In this document: piece after piece, positions 33,641 through 45,785 of the stretch
Position numbering within the stretch: the stretch's first letter is position 1
Layout: every line of letters begins with the position of its first letter
Assembly: GCA_037447655.1 (NCBI GenBank)
Contig: JBBHKE010001784.1
Span: 372,001-436,000 of the forward strand
Length of the DNA: 64,000 nt
Source: Zygnema cylindricum
Lineage: Eukaryota > Streptophyta > Zygnematophyceae > Zygnematales > Zygnemataceae
Direction of reading: 5' to 3'
The notes under the pieces: model-generated
What the model was told of the DNA's origin: nothing
The model's input: only the letters and a program-made list of their open reading frames with translations
Databases searched by the model: none
Translations under genes and position numbers: made by a program

Positions 33641-36600
33641 TCAGACCAATAGCTTGTCAACAAAACTGTAATTTGGGTGAGGCAAAGCTTTAGTAAGCAT
33701 GTTTGGAACCATGTGTTCATCAGGCAAATAAGACAGTTTTATGACTCTAGCAAGCACCTTCTCTCTGACAAAATGAAGTCTGACATCCATGTGCTTACTC
33801 TTGAAGTGGTTGCTGGGATTAGAGGCGATTGCAATTGCTGCTTGGTTGTCACACGAGATCACTTGAGGACTTGTTTGCATGTATCCCAATTCGTGCAAAA
33901 GTGCCTTCACACATAGGAGTTTTTTGAGGGCAGAGCTTGCTGCCATATATTCCGATTCCATTGTTGACTGAGCTGTGACCTTTTGAAGTTTGTTGCTCCT
34001 GCAGCAAGTTCCATTTCCAATCTGCAAAACAAAACCTGTAGTAGATTTTCTGCTGGGCATGTCACCATAGCTAGCATCGCTCCAAGTTTGCAGTTTTACT
34101 TCTCCTCCTCCGAGAACAAGCTTGAGATTTCGAGTTCCTCCTAGGTATCTCAGAACTCTCTTTGCAGCCTCCCAGTCTGCCTTTTTCGGATTTTGCAGAC
34201 TTTACTTAAAGAGTCAACATCAGCTGCAATGTCAGGCCTCGTGCAATTCATGAGGCTAGCGATTACCTACATGTATGGTTTTGATGCCATAAAGTCCTCC
34301 TTCCCTAACTCTAGGCTCTCACTGACTAGAATTCCTGAATCAGAGTCGTTTCCCTCTAATTTCTGCCAGAATTCTATAGGAGTTACACACCCTTTTACTT
34401 CTTTCATTTCAAATTTTTCAAGCATGGAAACTATGGCTTCCTTTTGAGTTAACATTATCTGTCTCTAATTTCTATCTCTCTCTACTTGTACCTCGATATA
34501 TATTTGGCTTCACCAAGATCCTTCATCTCAAATCTGGAGTTTAAGGCTCTTTGCATACGATTTATTTCATCCATAGATTTGCTGATTAGCAGCTGATCAT
34601 CTACATATACAACAATATAGAGTATCCCATCATTTCCTTGTAGAACATACACAGAGTGATCTGAACTTAGTCTTTTAAAGCCTAGTCTAGTTAGGAACTC
34701 ATCCAACTTCAAGTTCCATTGTCTAGGGGCTTGTTTAAGCATATAGAAGGATTTCAGCAGTTTACAGACTAGTCTTTCCTTTCCTGTCTCTTCGTACATT
34801 TCTGGTTGCTTCATATAGATAGTTTCTTCAAGCTCTCCATGAAGAAAAGCAGTCTTAACATCCATTTGATGAACTTCCATATTTTCAATTGCACCTAGAC
34901 TTAACAGAATTATGAAAGTTGGAAACCTTACCACCGAAGAGAAGGTTTCCTCAAAATCAATTCCCTCCTTCTGATTGTAACCCTTTGCCACAAGTCTGGC
35001 TTTCTATCTTTCGATTGTTCCATCCGGATTTAACTTAACTTTGTACACCCATTTGGTGCCAATAGCTTTCTAGTCCGGTGGAAGATCAACTAACTCCCAC
35101 GTTTGAGCCTCCATTATTGATTTCATCTTGTCATTTGCTACCTCAATCTAGTGAGTTCTTTCGGTTGATGAGAAGGCCTCTCGGATGGTCAAAGGTTCTC
35201 CCGAAGTTGAAGAAAATGCAAAATGGGAACCTGAATGAGACGGCTGGTAGATCTCCTTCTCCCCGGAAATTATGAGGCGGAGACTGATGGCTGTCGTGCG
35301 TTTTTTGTCTATCTTGTAACCTGCCTTTGCTTCTCCAAGAGCCTCTCAGCCTGCTCATGCTGAGGTTTTACATGATCTTGCTGATCTAAAGAAACTTGCT
35401 CTGCAATAGGTTGCTGAACCACTGGAAAGTAAGTCATTTTAAGAGTATCAAAAATGACATTTTCCTGAGATTTCATTTCAGCCTGTTTGTCAGTCATTGT
35501 AAATAGATCTGCTGAATCTTCTTCATCTTTTACAATAACATTTATGGACACCACAATCTTGTCTTTTTCTAGAACATATATCTTATACCCTTTTGAATAA
35601 TCATCATACCCCATGAGGATTCCCGGTAACCCTTTTTGCTCCATTTTCCACGTAGACTGAGAAGTATTTAAGATAAAGCATTTACTCCCAAACACTTTAA
35701 AATGATCGACCTGGGGTTTTTTTCCTGTCCATAGTTCAAAAGGTGTTGTGCTAACCGATCAAGACCTAAGTCTATTTTTGATATACACTGCACAATTTAG
35801 GGCCTCAGCCCAGAATTTCATAGCACACTCTGTAACTGTTATATTTAACCTCTCTGAAACACCATTTTGTTGAGGTGTGTAAGGAACAGTTAGCTGACGA
35901 CTGATGCCTTCATCCAAAAGATACTTTTTAAATTCATTCGACATATACTTGCCTCCATTATCCGATCTGAGTTCCAAAATTAAAGTACCATGGAGCTTTT
36001 CCGCCCAAGCTTTGTAGTGTTTAAAGTGTGAAAAAACCACACTTTTTTCTTTCATGAAATACACTTTAGTATATCTGGAAAAATCATCAGTAAAAGTCAC
36101 CATGAAGCGGACCCCACCAGCAGTTGGTATTTCAGCCGAGCCCAACACATCAGAATGAACGAGCTGTAAGACTTTCGTTGATCTGTGCTCTCATTCTTGT
36201 GGTAAAGGCAGCTTGTGAATCTTCCCCAAAGAGCAGCCATCACATGTTTTAACTCGTTGATCTGATAAAGTAACACCCTCTATTGTGCTAGATTTCACCA
36301 TTTTGTTCAAGCTGTCATAATTAACATGTCGTAGCCTTTTTATGCCATAACTCATTCTCAAACATTACACTTGAGTAGAGAACATCATTTTTCTTTAGAA
36401 TCTGCCATATCCATACGATACATTTTGCTTTTATCTCTAGTTCCTGTGGCTGCTACTTTTCCTAGCTTGCTTACAACTTGTCTCCCCCCTTTAAGGGTTA
36501 CGTCAAAACCTTTGCTTTCAACTAGAGACGTAGAAAACAAATTCATTTTGAAGTTTGGAACATACATGACATTGTGTAAAGTTCTTTCAACGGACTTGCC

Positions 36601-37783
36601 TCCTATATCTACCAGCAATGAAACATCACCCTGAGCAGAAGTCTGGACACTCATGCCACAAGCATAGTATATATTCTTTGCAGGTGTATTCTAGAGAGTA
36701 GTAAAAAAGGCTTTGTCCCAACACATGTGAGCCGAAGCTCCCGTGTCCATGACCCACCCGGCGTCCTTTGACCCTTCTATTGCCGCCGCCATGGCAAATA
36801 ACTCCGATGTTTCATGCTCATCGAGACTAGAGGACTCATCTTCTTGAGTTACAAATGAAGAAAACAGTGAGTTGTTTTGTAAACGATTACAAGAAAAGCC
36901 CTGATTAAACAAACTTTGCTGCCACCATGTCCTATATAAGCTAGTTTCATTTGCCTTTTTGAGCTTATGACAGAACCGATATCCATGACCTTTCTCTGAA
37001 CAGTAAAAGCATGTAGTAAAAGACTGCCTATTTTGCCGTTGATTAAACTGATTAAATTGTCCTGGATTCTTAGGACCCTAATTTTTGAGCTGATTAAACT
37101 GATTCTTTGACTTTTTAAACTGTCCCCTTGTGTCAAAATCTGTGTTAAACGCTTATACTTGCTTTTCTCCATTTAGCATTTTTGAGGTAGACTCTTCTTC
37201 CAAAATAATATTGATAGCTAACTGAAGTGTCCAGCTAGACTTATCATGCCTTTTCAATTCGGCAGATGCATCTTTTATACTGCTATGAAGACCTCTAATG
37301 ATTAAAGCAACCCGCTGAAACTCTGGGAAAGAGCCACTAGCACACGCATGAGAATCAATAAGAGTTCGAAAGTTGTCAGTATATTCCGCCATCGTTCCTC
37401 CCGAGTATTTGTAATCCCAGATTTTTCCTGCCAATAAAAGCTCCTCCTAAACATTTGCCTTCTTATAAGAGGATTTGAGGGAAGTCCAAATATCAATCGC
37501 TTTCTTCATTTTGATCAAGACATAACCATGTTCTGCGAAAGGCAAAGCTCAAAGCGTTCTGAGTTGACGAATTTTTCTTCGCCCATGATGGATCAGCTTC
37601 ATCAAGAGATCCATCTATCACTTCTAGCAAACCTGCAGTTTCAAAATATGACTCAACCATATCCAACCAGTAAGCATACTTCTGCCCATTAAAGACTGGT
37701 ATTCTTGGAGACAGGCCCATAACCTGTTGTTCTATGACTACCGGTACAGGTTGAGCTGCAGCAGTAGTGGTAGAATTAGACAT
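33641..37783 (-). pseudogene. B gag-pol remnant
   Basis: ATG at 37783 (MSNSTTTAAAQPVPV) leads into gag (RIPVFNGQKYAYWLDMV), a zinc knuckle CFYCSEKGHGYRFC near 36980-37020, protease WVMDTGASAHMC, integrase (FTDDFSRY, LRSDNGGKY, QQNGVSERLN, so all three acidic positions remain), GYDDYSKGYKIY, then RT (MDVKTAFLHGEL, YVDDQLL) and RNase H (SKHMDVRLHFVREKVL, NMLTKALPHP). At least six frame changes or stops separate these pieces, so the copy is dead. Its gag start shares the EQQ-VMG junction seen elsewhere in the pile. Confidence 0.85.
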
Positions 37784-38130
37784 AACTTACACAGAAGCTA
37801 ACCAAGAAACCAATCAAACACCGATGTTTCACTCACTATAAAACCTGATCCACAAGTACAAATTACACCAAATTCAGCGTAGAATATTATCAGCATACAG
37901 ACTATCAATTCCCAAAATTACAGCACAATTGAATCAGTAAACCATAAGATATGACATCTGCAAGTTTCACAAAAACTCCATTCATATTTGCATTATCTCA
38001 AAACTGGTTACCAAAATATTTCTAAGTCCTAAATTTGTATACACTGAGTGTCTATCTACTGATCCTTTTGAACAATCAGATTCTAGTATCTGAATAGTCT
38101 TACTGTACTATAGTACGACAGAGTACCTAA

Positions 38131-38689
38131 TGTACTTCCAAAGAATCCTGTTTCTCACTAACCTAATTTAAGCATTGTCACACTAAATTTAAATTCACTA
38201 AACTCCAAAAACTGTTTGTTTAGGTTTTCTTCATTTGGCGCCTTACACACAATGTTGCTGCTTAGTTAGCAGTAGTCAAATAAGTCCAACTGGCAGTGGT
38301 TAATCTTGTACGAATAGTTGGAGTGCTTACGGAGTACTTCGTCACCTGTGGTCCACACTCAAATCGTAACCATTAGTTTAGTTCAAATCGACGTCCTGTA
38401 TTTATTCTTCACACTTGTTTTCCCACATGTCAGTATTCGTTTTCGTCCGTCCGATGCGCTGGTTTGACTTCTTCCGATGTGTTACATGTGTCAAATTCAT
38501 TCCGCCTTTTCTGTATTGTCCCTCTTACTAACGCGTGTCTATCAGACCGTACACTACGCTCAAGAGTTACTCATCCACTATCACACTATACAAGGTAAGT
38601 ATTATAACTTAAAAGCCCTAAAAAATATTCTAAGTTATAAACCTCCCCTCACAGCCTTATCTACTGAGGATAAAGCTTTGAAACCTACA
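38131..38689 (-). repeat. B 5' LTR
   Basis: TG...CA ends on the plus strand (TGTACTTCC to CCTACA). The leader between it and the gag ATG is about 345 bp. Confidence 0.8.
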
Positions 38690-38746
38690 GTAGAAAGGGC
38701 ATCCGATCTGTGGATGGCTTTTATAGAGATGTACCAAAGTGGTAGG
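38690..38746 (+). mobile_element. 56-bp copia gag scrap between two elements
   Basis: Plus-strand sense VERASDLWMAFIEMYQSGR, nearly identical to codons at about 31984-32040. It is squeezed between LTR B and LTR C2 and marks the former host of both insertions. Confidence 0.75.
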
Positions 38747-39799
38747 TGAAACTCTCAGACCTCCATAAGTCCTTTGAGTGGACAGCTTCCAAGAAGCCTC
38801 TAGGATAACCCTGACCCCTTTGTGTTTCAGCAAAAATAACTGCCACCGTGGCAGAAAATAACTCTGACCAACTTCACTGGTGTGAAGGCAAGACTCCCCT
38901 GAGTCGATAGCAAAAAGAATCTCTGAATTTGCTCCCTTGAGCAGTAAGTTGTGGAGGGTCAAAGTTGACCTTTTGTACAAAAGCTCTCTGGGAGAGAGGG
39001 TCCTATCTTCTAATTTTTCTAAGTCCTATCTCTCTCAGAGACTCTATCTACTGATGTACGGAGCCAATCAGATTTCAGTTCGTACACAAAAGTACAATGC
39101 CGGTGTACTTTCTATACGGACACTGTACGACATGGCCTTAATGTCGACACGTGGTATGTCCGGATTCGCTCCCTTAATCTTCGGAGATGCCGCGATCCAA
39201 TGTCATTCCACCACGTGTCATCCGATGTGGCGATGACCACAAACCGCCGAAATCCTCTTCCGCGATCTCGACGTTAATTCCGGCCTCCGATTAAATTCAC
39301 ATTTAATCGTAGCCGTAATAAATATATGCGCGGTATTCGTTTCACTACAAAAATATATGCGCGGTATTGGTTTCGTATCCGTGCCGTAATACGTACTTTT
39401 ACTTTTACTAGATATATGTCTCCCGTAAATAGTTAAAGTTAAATGAACTATCCTACGTTTAAATGTTCAAATAATTATCAAACCCTATAGTACATAACAT
39501 TACTTCTAGACTTAACGGCTAAGGCTAACGACTATCGGCTGTCCACCAGCCGGTAGGTACCAAGATCAAACCTTGTAGCTGGCATTTATATTTTAGTAAA
39601 TAAAACCCCTAACTAAAATATATTTTACCGTAAACCTCTGGATAGCCTAGGTAGCCATGGCTCTAGCTCCCTCTCAAATTTCTCAGTGACTGCAACAAGT
39701 TTGAGAGTTGGAGAGAGAAGTTAGAGGTAGACTGCCTCGGCTTTTTTCTTATTTCTATTCAGACCTAGAAAATACTTTAAAAGACCATTAATTTCTACA
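38747..39799 (-). mobile_element. 3' LTR of copia element C2
   Basis: On the minus strand TGTAGAAATTAATGG follows a purine-rich AATGGGAGTG, as a 3' LTR should follow its polypurine tract. It ends GAGTTTCA. It is the inverse of LTR C1 and carries the antisense tRNA-like segment at 39503-39590. Confidence 0.8.
39503..39590 (+). repeat. tRNA-like segment in LTR C2
   Basis: CTTAACGGCTAAGGC (39511) and AGATCAAACC (39563) occupy A- and B-box positions. The 3' flank GGCAT..ATTTTAGTAAA matches the copy in the solo LTR. Confidence 0.55.
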
Positions 39800-39812
39800 C
39801 TCCCATTATTTT

Positions 39813-40319
39813 CTAGTCAATCTTTAATTTCAGACAGCACTTTTCATTGCAGAAAATTAGCTTAGGGGAAGGCACAGGTTTGGTCATCATATCTGCTACC
39901 ATCTCACTATCTTGTCGGTACTCTAAATTGATTATTTTGTTTTCTACTTTCTCTCTAACAAAGCTAAGTCTAATCTCCATGTGTTTAGCTTTAAAATGAT
40001 GTTTAGGATTGGCAGAAATAGCGATTGCTGCCTGATTATCACAAAAAAATTTCTGCACACCACTCTTAAGGTGACCAAGCTCACCAAGCAAAGACTTGAC
40101 CCATATCAATTCTTTTACAGCAGAGTAAGAGACCATATACTTAGCCTCCATGGTGGACTGAGCAATAACTTTTTGCTGTTTGCTACTCCAACAGCAAGCC
40201 CCATCACCCACATATAATACATATCCAGAATTGCATCTCCTCATCGGAGCATCACCATAACTAGCATCACTCCAAGTAGTGATGTCAATATTCTGTTGTC
40301 CATAGCTTATTTCAGCCAT
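39813..40319 (-). pseudogene. C2 RNase H end, fused to a foreign gag start
   Basis: From about 40292 downward the frame gives DITTWSDASYGDAPMRR, QKVIAQSTMEAKYM, DNQAAIAISANPKHHF and DMMTKPVP, the copia RNase H C-terminus. The first codons (MAEISYGQQN) do not belong to RNase H; they look like the gag start of the element inserted next door. Confidence 0.75.
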
Positions 40320-41480
40320 GGATTACTCACAGAAACACCCACAGACTACCTCAAAAACAGCCGTGTTTCAGACGACACAGATTACTCCACACTAACAAAA
40401 TGATCTCAAACTACACCAATATGCAGTATACCAAATACACTGTAAACTCTCAAAGTTACAGCCAAATCCACCAAGGCATCTAGAAGATATAGGCTCCAGA
40501 GTTTCCCAAAAATAACTGACAGCTTCACAAACTAACCACTTAGACTGTTCACAGAATCTTACAAAAATACTGAAATACAATGAAACTTCACACACATATA
40601 GATTCTATATCATAGAATAACTCCACAAAGTTTCACATGTAAGCACTAATCAAAGTGATCACACCAACAGGTCAAAGATGCAAAAAACAGTTTGCCATTA
40701 CTTTGATTAACTTGACTGCGATACATAAAATAATCTAAGTCTCGTAAGTTATACTCAGAGTACACAGGCATACCAGCCGTACTGTATCTACTCTAATAAC
40801 CTAACTAGTCAAAAGGACAAACCTCTGTTGTACATAATATTAACACCGTACTCTTCGTATGTTAGAAACTAAGCTACCACTAAGCAACCACTAAGCTACC
40901 ACTATCGTTTAATCATCATTACTTGAAATCTATCCTATTCATATTATCCCTAGTTGCGCTTGCTGCGCTGGCTGCGCTTTCCGTATGGATCATAAAAATA
41001 GCCGCAACAGCGTTGACTTAACTGCGTCGCAGCTGCTCCGTACCGGCGGCGCCTATTTCAACATTCCGTTTATTTTACATCGGATCGCTTCGCGATCCGC
41101 CGTCCATTTGTCAATGCTTGTTCACACCACTCAATGAGTCTTTTACGTAACTTTAATTATCAATCCGTTCGCTCCCCCAATCCGTGAATCTATTCAAACC
41201 TCCATATTAAATCCAATTAGCAGTTACTTACAAAAGTGACTTTTCAAAACAACACTCCCCCGAAAATTTAGTTTCGTGCACCCAAAAAAATATGCAGCGT
41301 GTAATAATATGTTGCTACGCTGCCCTAGTTTGACATCGCAGCGCAGTATGAATTAAAGTGCAGCGTGTACTGCTATGCTGCTACGCTGCGCTAGTTGGAC
41401 ATCGCAGTCCTAACTGCTGCTCTATTTCACCTTTAACTTCATCCTCATAGCCTCCTCTACTGAGACTAAAGCTTTCAAAT
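40293..41480 (-). mobile_element. Copia F insert (PPT, LTR, leader, gag start) in C2 pol
   Basis: It splits C2 between LWLHLGGE and DITTWSDA. On the minus strand GGGGGAGTG is followed by TGTTGTTTTGAAAAG, an LTR start like D1, then about 0.9 kb of LTR and leader ending in MAEISYGQQ. Its plus-strand sequence around GGATCGCTTCGCGATCC also occurs near 18810-18835 in block D2. Only this much of the element is present. Confidence 0.6.
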
Positions 41481-41481
41481 T

Positions 41482-42116
41482 TTACATATCCTCCCCACCC
41501 AAATGCAACCATAGATCCCTAGTTCCTATCAAATATCTAAGGACTCTCTTAGCTGCCTCCAAATCCCTCTTAGTGGGAGCATTTAGATTTCTACTCAGCA
41601 CTCCTACAGCTGCAGCTAAATGTGGCCGGGTATAATTCATGAAATAGATTAGACTTCCCACTTCTTGCCTGTAAGGAATAGTCTGCATGAACTTCTGTTC
41701 TTCAAGAGATAATTCCTCGTCTAAGACTATGACTCCTTCTTCCTCACTCCCCTCACTTCCCTTCTTCAACTCCATTGGAGTTGTACAACTATTAGCTTTA
41801 TCCATTTGAAATTATTCAAGCATGTTCCCTATTGCTTCCTTTTGAGTCAATCTTATAATTTTCCTTTTTCGGTCTCTCTCTACTTGAATTCCCAAAATAT
41901 ATTTTGCTTCCCCCATATCCTTCATTTCAAATCCCCCCTTAAGATCGGTTTTCAGTTTATTAATTTTTTCCATTGATTTACTTAAAACAAGCAAATCATC
42001 AACATAAATTGCAATAAATATAAAACCTTCCTCATCTTCGAAAACATAGATTGAGTGATCTGAGCTGATCCGAAAATATCCTAGACCGGTAAGAAACTCA
42101 TCAAGCTTCTTATTCT
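41482..42116 (-). pseudogene. C2 RT end and RNase H start, cut by the gap
   Basis: Minus-strand pieces SMEKINKLKTDLKGGFEMKD, GEAKYILGIQVERD, RQEVGSLIYFMNYTRPH and AAKRVLRYLIGTRDLWLHLG are the copia RT C-terminus leading to RNase H. A frame change lies near 41810. The upstream RT is lost in the run of N. Confidence 0.8.
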
Positions 42117-42712
42117 NNNNNNNNNNNNNNNNNNNNNNNNNNNNNNNNNNNNNNNNNNNNNNNNNNNNNNNNNNNNNNNNNNNNNNNNNNNNNNNNNNNN
42201 NNNNNNNNNNNNNNNNNNNNNNNNNNNNNNNNNNNNNNNNNNNNNNNNNNNNNNNNNNNNNNNNNNNNNNNNNNNNNNNNNNNNNNNNNNNNNNNNNNNN
42301 NNNNNNNNNNNNNNNNNNNNNNNNNNNNNNNNNNNNNNNNNNNNNNNNNNNNNNNNNNNNNNNNNNNNNNNNNNNNNNNNNNNNNNNNNNNNNNNNNNNN
42401 NNNNNNNNNNNNNNNNNNNNNNNNNNNNNNNNNNNNNNNNNNNNNNNNNNNNNNNNNNNNNNNNNNNNNNNNNNNNNNNNNNNNNNNNNNNNNNNNNNNN
42501 NNNNNNNNNNNNNNNNNNNNNNNNNNNNNNNNNNNNNNNNNNNNNNNNNNNNNNNNNNNNNNNNNNNNNNNNNNNNNNNNNNNNNNNNNNNNNNNNNNNN
42601 NNNNNNNNNNNNNNNNNNNNNNNNNNNNNNNNNNNNNNNNNNNNNNNNNNNNNNNNNNNNNNNNNNNNNNNNNNNNNNNNNNNNNNNNNNNNNNNNNNNN
42701 NNNNNNNNNNNN
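42117..42712. other. Assembly gap (596 N)
   Basis: Unsequenced run. The left side is copia RT on the minus strand; the right side (42713 on) is unrelated, so the true gap may be larger than 596 bp. Confidence 1.
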
Positions 42713-43032
42713 GGCTAAAAAAAAAAAACCACTTAGTTGGCGGGCTTAGACGGGCCGGGGGGGTTTGAACCGTTGGCTTAGGCAAGGCCTAGGCTGTGGC
42801 CAACAGCCAATTGCAAGCCAGTTCCAAAGCCAACTGGCAAACGCTGGAGACTGTGACCACAACTATATAGCACGGTTATATTAATATATAGCTAATAGCC
42901 GTTCGGTTCTTTTATATGTAAAGCTAATAGCCGTTTTGGGACGGCTATGTGTTGTGAAGAAATCATCAATCACAACTACGAAACAACCACGCTCCAGTGC
43001 TATGGGTTATATCACAATTATTGTCATAAAAC
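42713..43032. other. No gene seen
   Basis: Short unique-looking DNA with words such as AGCCAATTGCAAGCCAG and a duplicated AAGCTAATAGCCGTT-like phrase at about 42890-42935. Confidence 0.5.
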
Positions 43033-43462
43033 AACTTGACCGAACGTTAACCGACAACCGGTGTCGGATCCGGAACGGATTCGGTTGCCAAGTTTGGGGG
43101 GGCCGGGCAGATTCGGGCGGTTGATTCACCAAAAAAAAAAAATCGGTTACGGTCGGGTAAGCAAAACACGAAAAAAAATGCAAATTTTGTACTATCTATA
43201 CAATTGAGCATTATTTTACTTTGTACCCTCGTTATCGTGGAAGGTATACGGGAGATGTACCACTAATTTTGTACTTATTTGGGTACGGGCAGGTAAGGGT
43301 AGTCCCGAGAAATCGCGTTTCTTTAATTTTTGTAAATGCTTTCCGGTTAACGGTTAACAATTTTGGAGTGTGACATAACCCGGTCAGGCGTCAGTTACTC
43401 AAATTTTGAAAAAAAAAACAGTCGATTTTGGTTATCTAAAATTTCGACTTTTGTGACCTCTG
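43033..43462. mobile_element. hAT-type MITE family H, truncated copy
   Basis: Inverse of the right part of the element at 4190: GGATCCGGAACGGATTCGG, GGTTAACGGTTAACAATTTTG and the end TGTGACCTCTG. The other inverted end is missing. A G-family fragment (43464-43545) lies immediately outside. Confidence 0.7.
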
Positions 43463-43545
43463 ACTAGTGTTATCACCGATAAAAGACCGATTATAAAAGA
43501 CTGATAATATCGGTTTTTTACCACAATAACACCGGTACCGATAAC

Positions 43546-44124
43546 TGTTAGGATATCAATGTGTAGATTTCCGTCCTGTTACAGTTATTGTTTAAGTGAC
43601 GTTTTTATGTCCAGTTTCAGTTTGTTGTCGCGTCAGGTCTTTTTTCCGTTTCTGTACAGCTGTTTGTGATCTTGTACGATAGGTGGTCCTGTGCCATAGG
43701 TGGTTATGTACGATTGGTAATTTATCTAGTGCGCGTAAGACCGTGGATGTTTTATGTCCAGGTCACGCAGAAGTTTGGCGCACAAATGCTTTGTTAGGTG
43801 CTTATATCTGATTCAGCGTCTAAGTGTCAAATTTTGCCTAAGTGGAATCTGAGTGGGATTTGTGACGTGAGGAGACACAAATAGTGTAGTTTTGTCTTCT
43901 AGTATTTTGGGAGAAGTATTTTAGGAGAGAGTGTGATATAGCTACATATATCAAAGAAGGAGTGAAATAGAGGAAGAAAAAGATGTAAAAAAAGTTTGAT
44001 TAAATATATCATCTATTTGATCGACTTCCATTGCAATCTATGATTCATAAATTGTCATGATGTCTGTAAAATTCTGAATGCTTCTGCTAATGAATAGTTG
44101 AATTACGTGATCCTATTTATAATA
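43546..44124 (+). repeat. A2 left LTR
   Basis: Matches the right LTR from TTACAGTTATTGTTTAAGTG to TGATCCTATTT. Followed by ATTGGTATCGGAGCAGG. Confidence 0.9.
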
Positions 44125-44201
44125 ATTGGTATCGGAGCAGGTATAAGCTCCTAGTAGTAGTCAGTTTCTTAAACAAGTCACTGTGGCGAGTGTTACTGTA
44201 A

Positions 44202-45785
44202 TGGGAGGAAGGAAGAAGAAGGCTGCTCCACAGTCTGCACCTTTGCAGTCTAAAACTCCTGTACCGAGTCAAGGGGGCTTTAGTGCTGCCCAATTTGAAG
44301 AAGAAGACGAGTCAAGGGGGCTTTAGTGCTGCCCAATTTGAAGAAGAAGAAGATACATATACCTTTGTACAGCAGGAAGAAGCAGGATGAGCAGGAGTTG
44401 GGGTGTTTCTCACGGATGAGAGGCTTCAAACACTTCTGACTGGAGTTCTTCAGAGCGTGCTCTCCGCTGCCCCTCAAGGGGGCAGGCTCCAAGTTGTCAA
44501 TAGAGGAGGTAGCAAATACTTGGAAGGAGAAACTGAAGATGACATGAGAGAAAGAATCCGGACAGGACAATTTGAAGTTGAAGATAAATCTGACTTGGAG
44601 GAAGATGGTGATGAGGATGATGATAAACTGCTGCAGGTGCCCGACAAAGTCGTTCTCTTCAATGTTATGAAATACTATATCTGGAAAAGATATATTCAAG
44701 GACAGTTTGAGCTTCGACGTCTTTGGAAAATCGTTACAGGAGAGGAGCCCATGCCGATTTTTGGTCAAAGGCTAGAAATAGATGGAGGCGTCGGAATGTT
44801 GCCGCCTACACCGATTTAATGCAAACTTGTACGCCCGCAGTTCATGAGTATTTTTTGACACATGATTTTGCACATGAATGTTGGTGGGCTATCGAAAATT
44901 AATTCGAAAAAATAATTCAAAATCGCGGTTAACATGTTTATACAGAAATTATGAATTTTAAGATGACTTCGAATGAATCGATTGGTGACGCTTCAAAACG
45001 ATTCAATCTTATTGTGGAACGACTTGCGGCTACCGGTCGGTTTGTAATTGAAGAGGACAAGATGACCGGCTTTCTTAATGCCTTGCCGGAAAGGCTTGTT
45101 CATCTAAAAGAAGTTTTGAGAGTGAAAAAGAGGTTCACTTATTCATTTATTTTATCATACTTGAAAGATAACGAAGATAATCGAGGGAGTTTTTCTCGGA
45201 GTACTCCTCCCTCCGGTTCTTTAAATTCAACCAATTCTAATTCCGTCGACTTATCTTACTTTCGTGGTGGCGGAAGTGGAAGAGGAAGGGGAGGAGGCCC
45301 GAGAGGTAGAGGAAGGGGACAAGTGAAGAATGGAAACCCAAAGCCCTTTCCATCCGCCCCTGATCTGAATTTTGTCGCTTATTTTCATTGCAACAAATTT
45401 GGAAATTTGCGCTGTCATGTCCCGATGGACAATGTTACTCTTGCGGCAAGTGGGGGCATCTAAGTTCTCAATGTTATGCAAAATCGGAGAGAGAAGGTGG
45501 AGGTGGTAGAGGAGGATTTAATGGCGGCCGTGGTAGCTTTAATGGCGGCCGCGGAGGAGGCCACATAGGCGGCCGAGGAGGAGGACGCTTTGGAGGCCGT
45601 GGTGGTGGCCGTTTTGGTGGTCAAGGACACTTCTTTGGAGACGGTGAATATGAAAAAGGAGAGGGAGAAGATGCTCAGATTTTTACATGTCTCAACCTCT
45701 CGGTTGATTCATTGACAGAAAATGGAAATATGGAAAAGGAATGGGTGATTGATGCCGAGCATCACATCACGTTTGCACCGATGTG
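44202..45785 (+). pseudogene. A2 gag and protease start
   Basis: ATG at 44202 (MGGRKKKAAPQSAP) soon meets a 43-bp tandem duplication (44266-44308 and 44309-44351) that breaks the frame. Gag then continues in other frames (KVVLFNVMKYYIWKRYI; ESIGDASKRFNLIVERL; NALPERLVHLKEVL), an RGRGRG stretch, decayed zinc knuckles (FHCNKFGNLRCHV; CYSCGKWGHLSSQC) and a long GGRGGG tail. The protease start reads EWVIDAEHHI, so the usual Asp-Ser/Thr-Gly triad is not present. Confidence 0.85.

Larger units (their letters stand above)
33054..38689 (-). mobile_element. Copia element B, 5.6 kb, both LTRs
   Basis: Direct repeats of about 557 bp (33054-33610 and 38131-38689) bound a minus-strand internal region with gag, protease, integrase, RT and RNase H in copia order. 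A purine tract (read on the minus strand as CCTTTAGGGGAGTG) precedes the 3' LTR. The two LTRs differ at many positions, more than those of A1, so this insertion is older. No target duplication is seen because D1 abuts one side and a gag fragment the other. Confidence 0.85.

Noticed and set aside
42081-42785. 234-codon minus-strand frame
   Set aside because: It is an artefact of translating the run of N.
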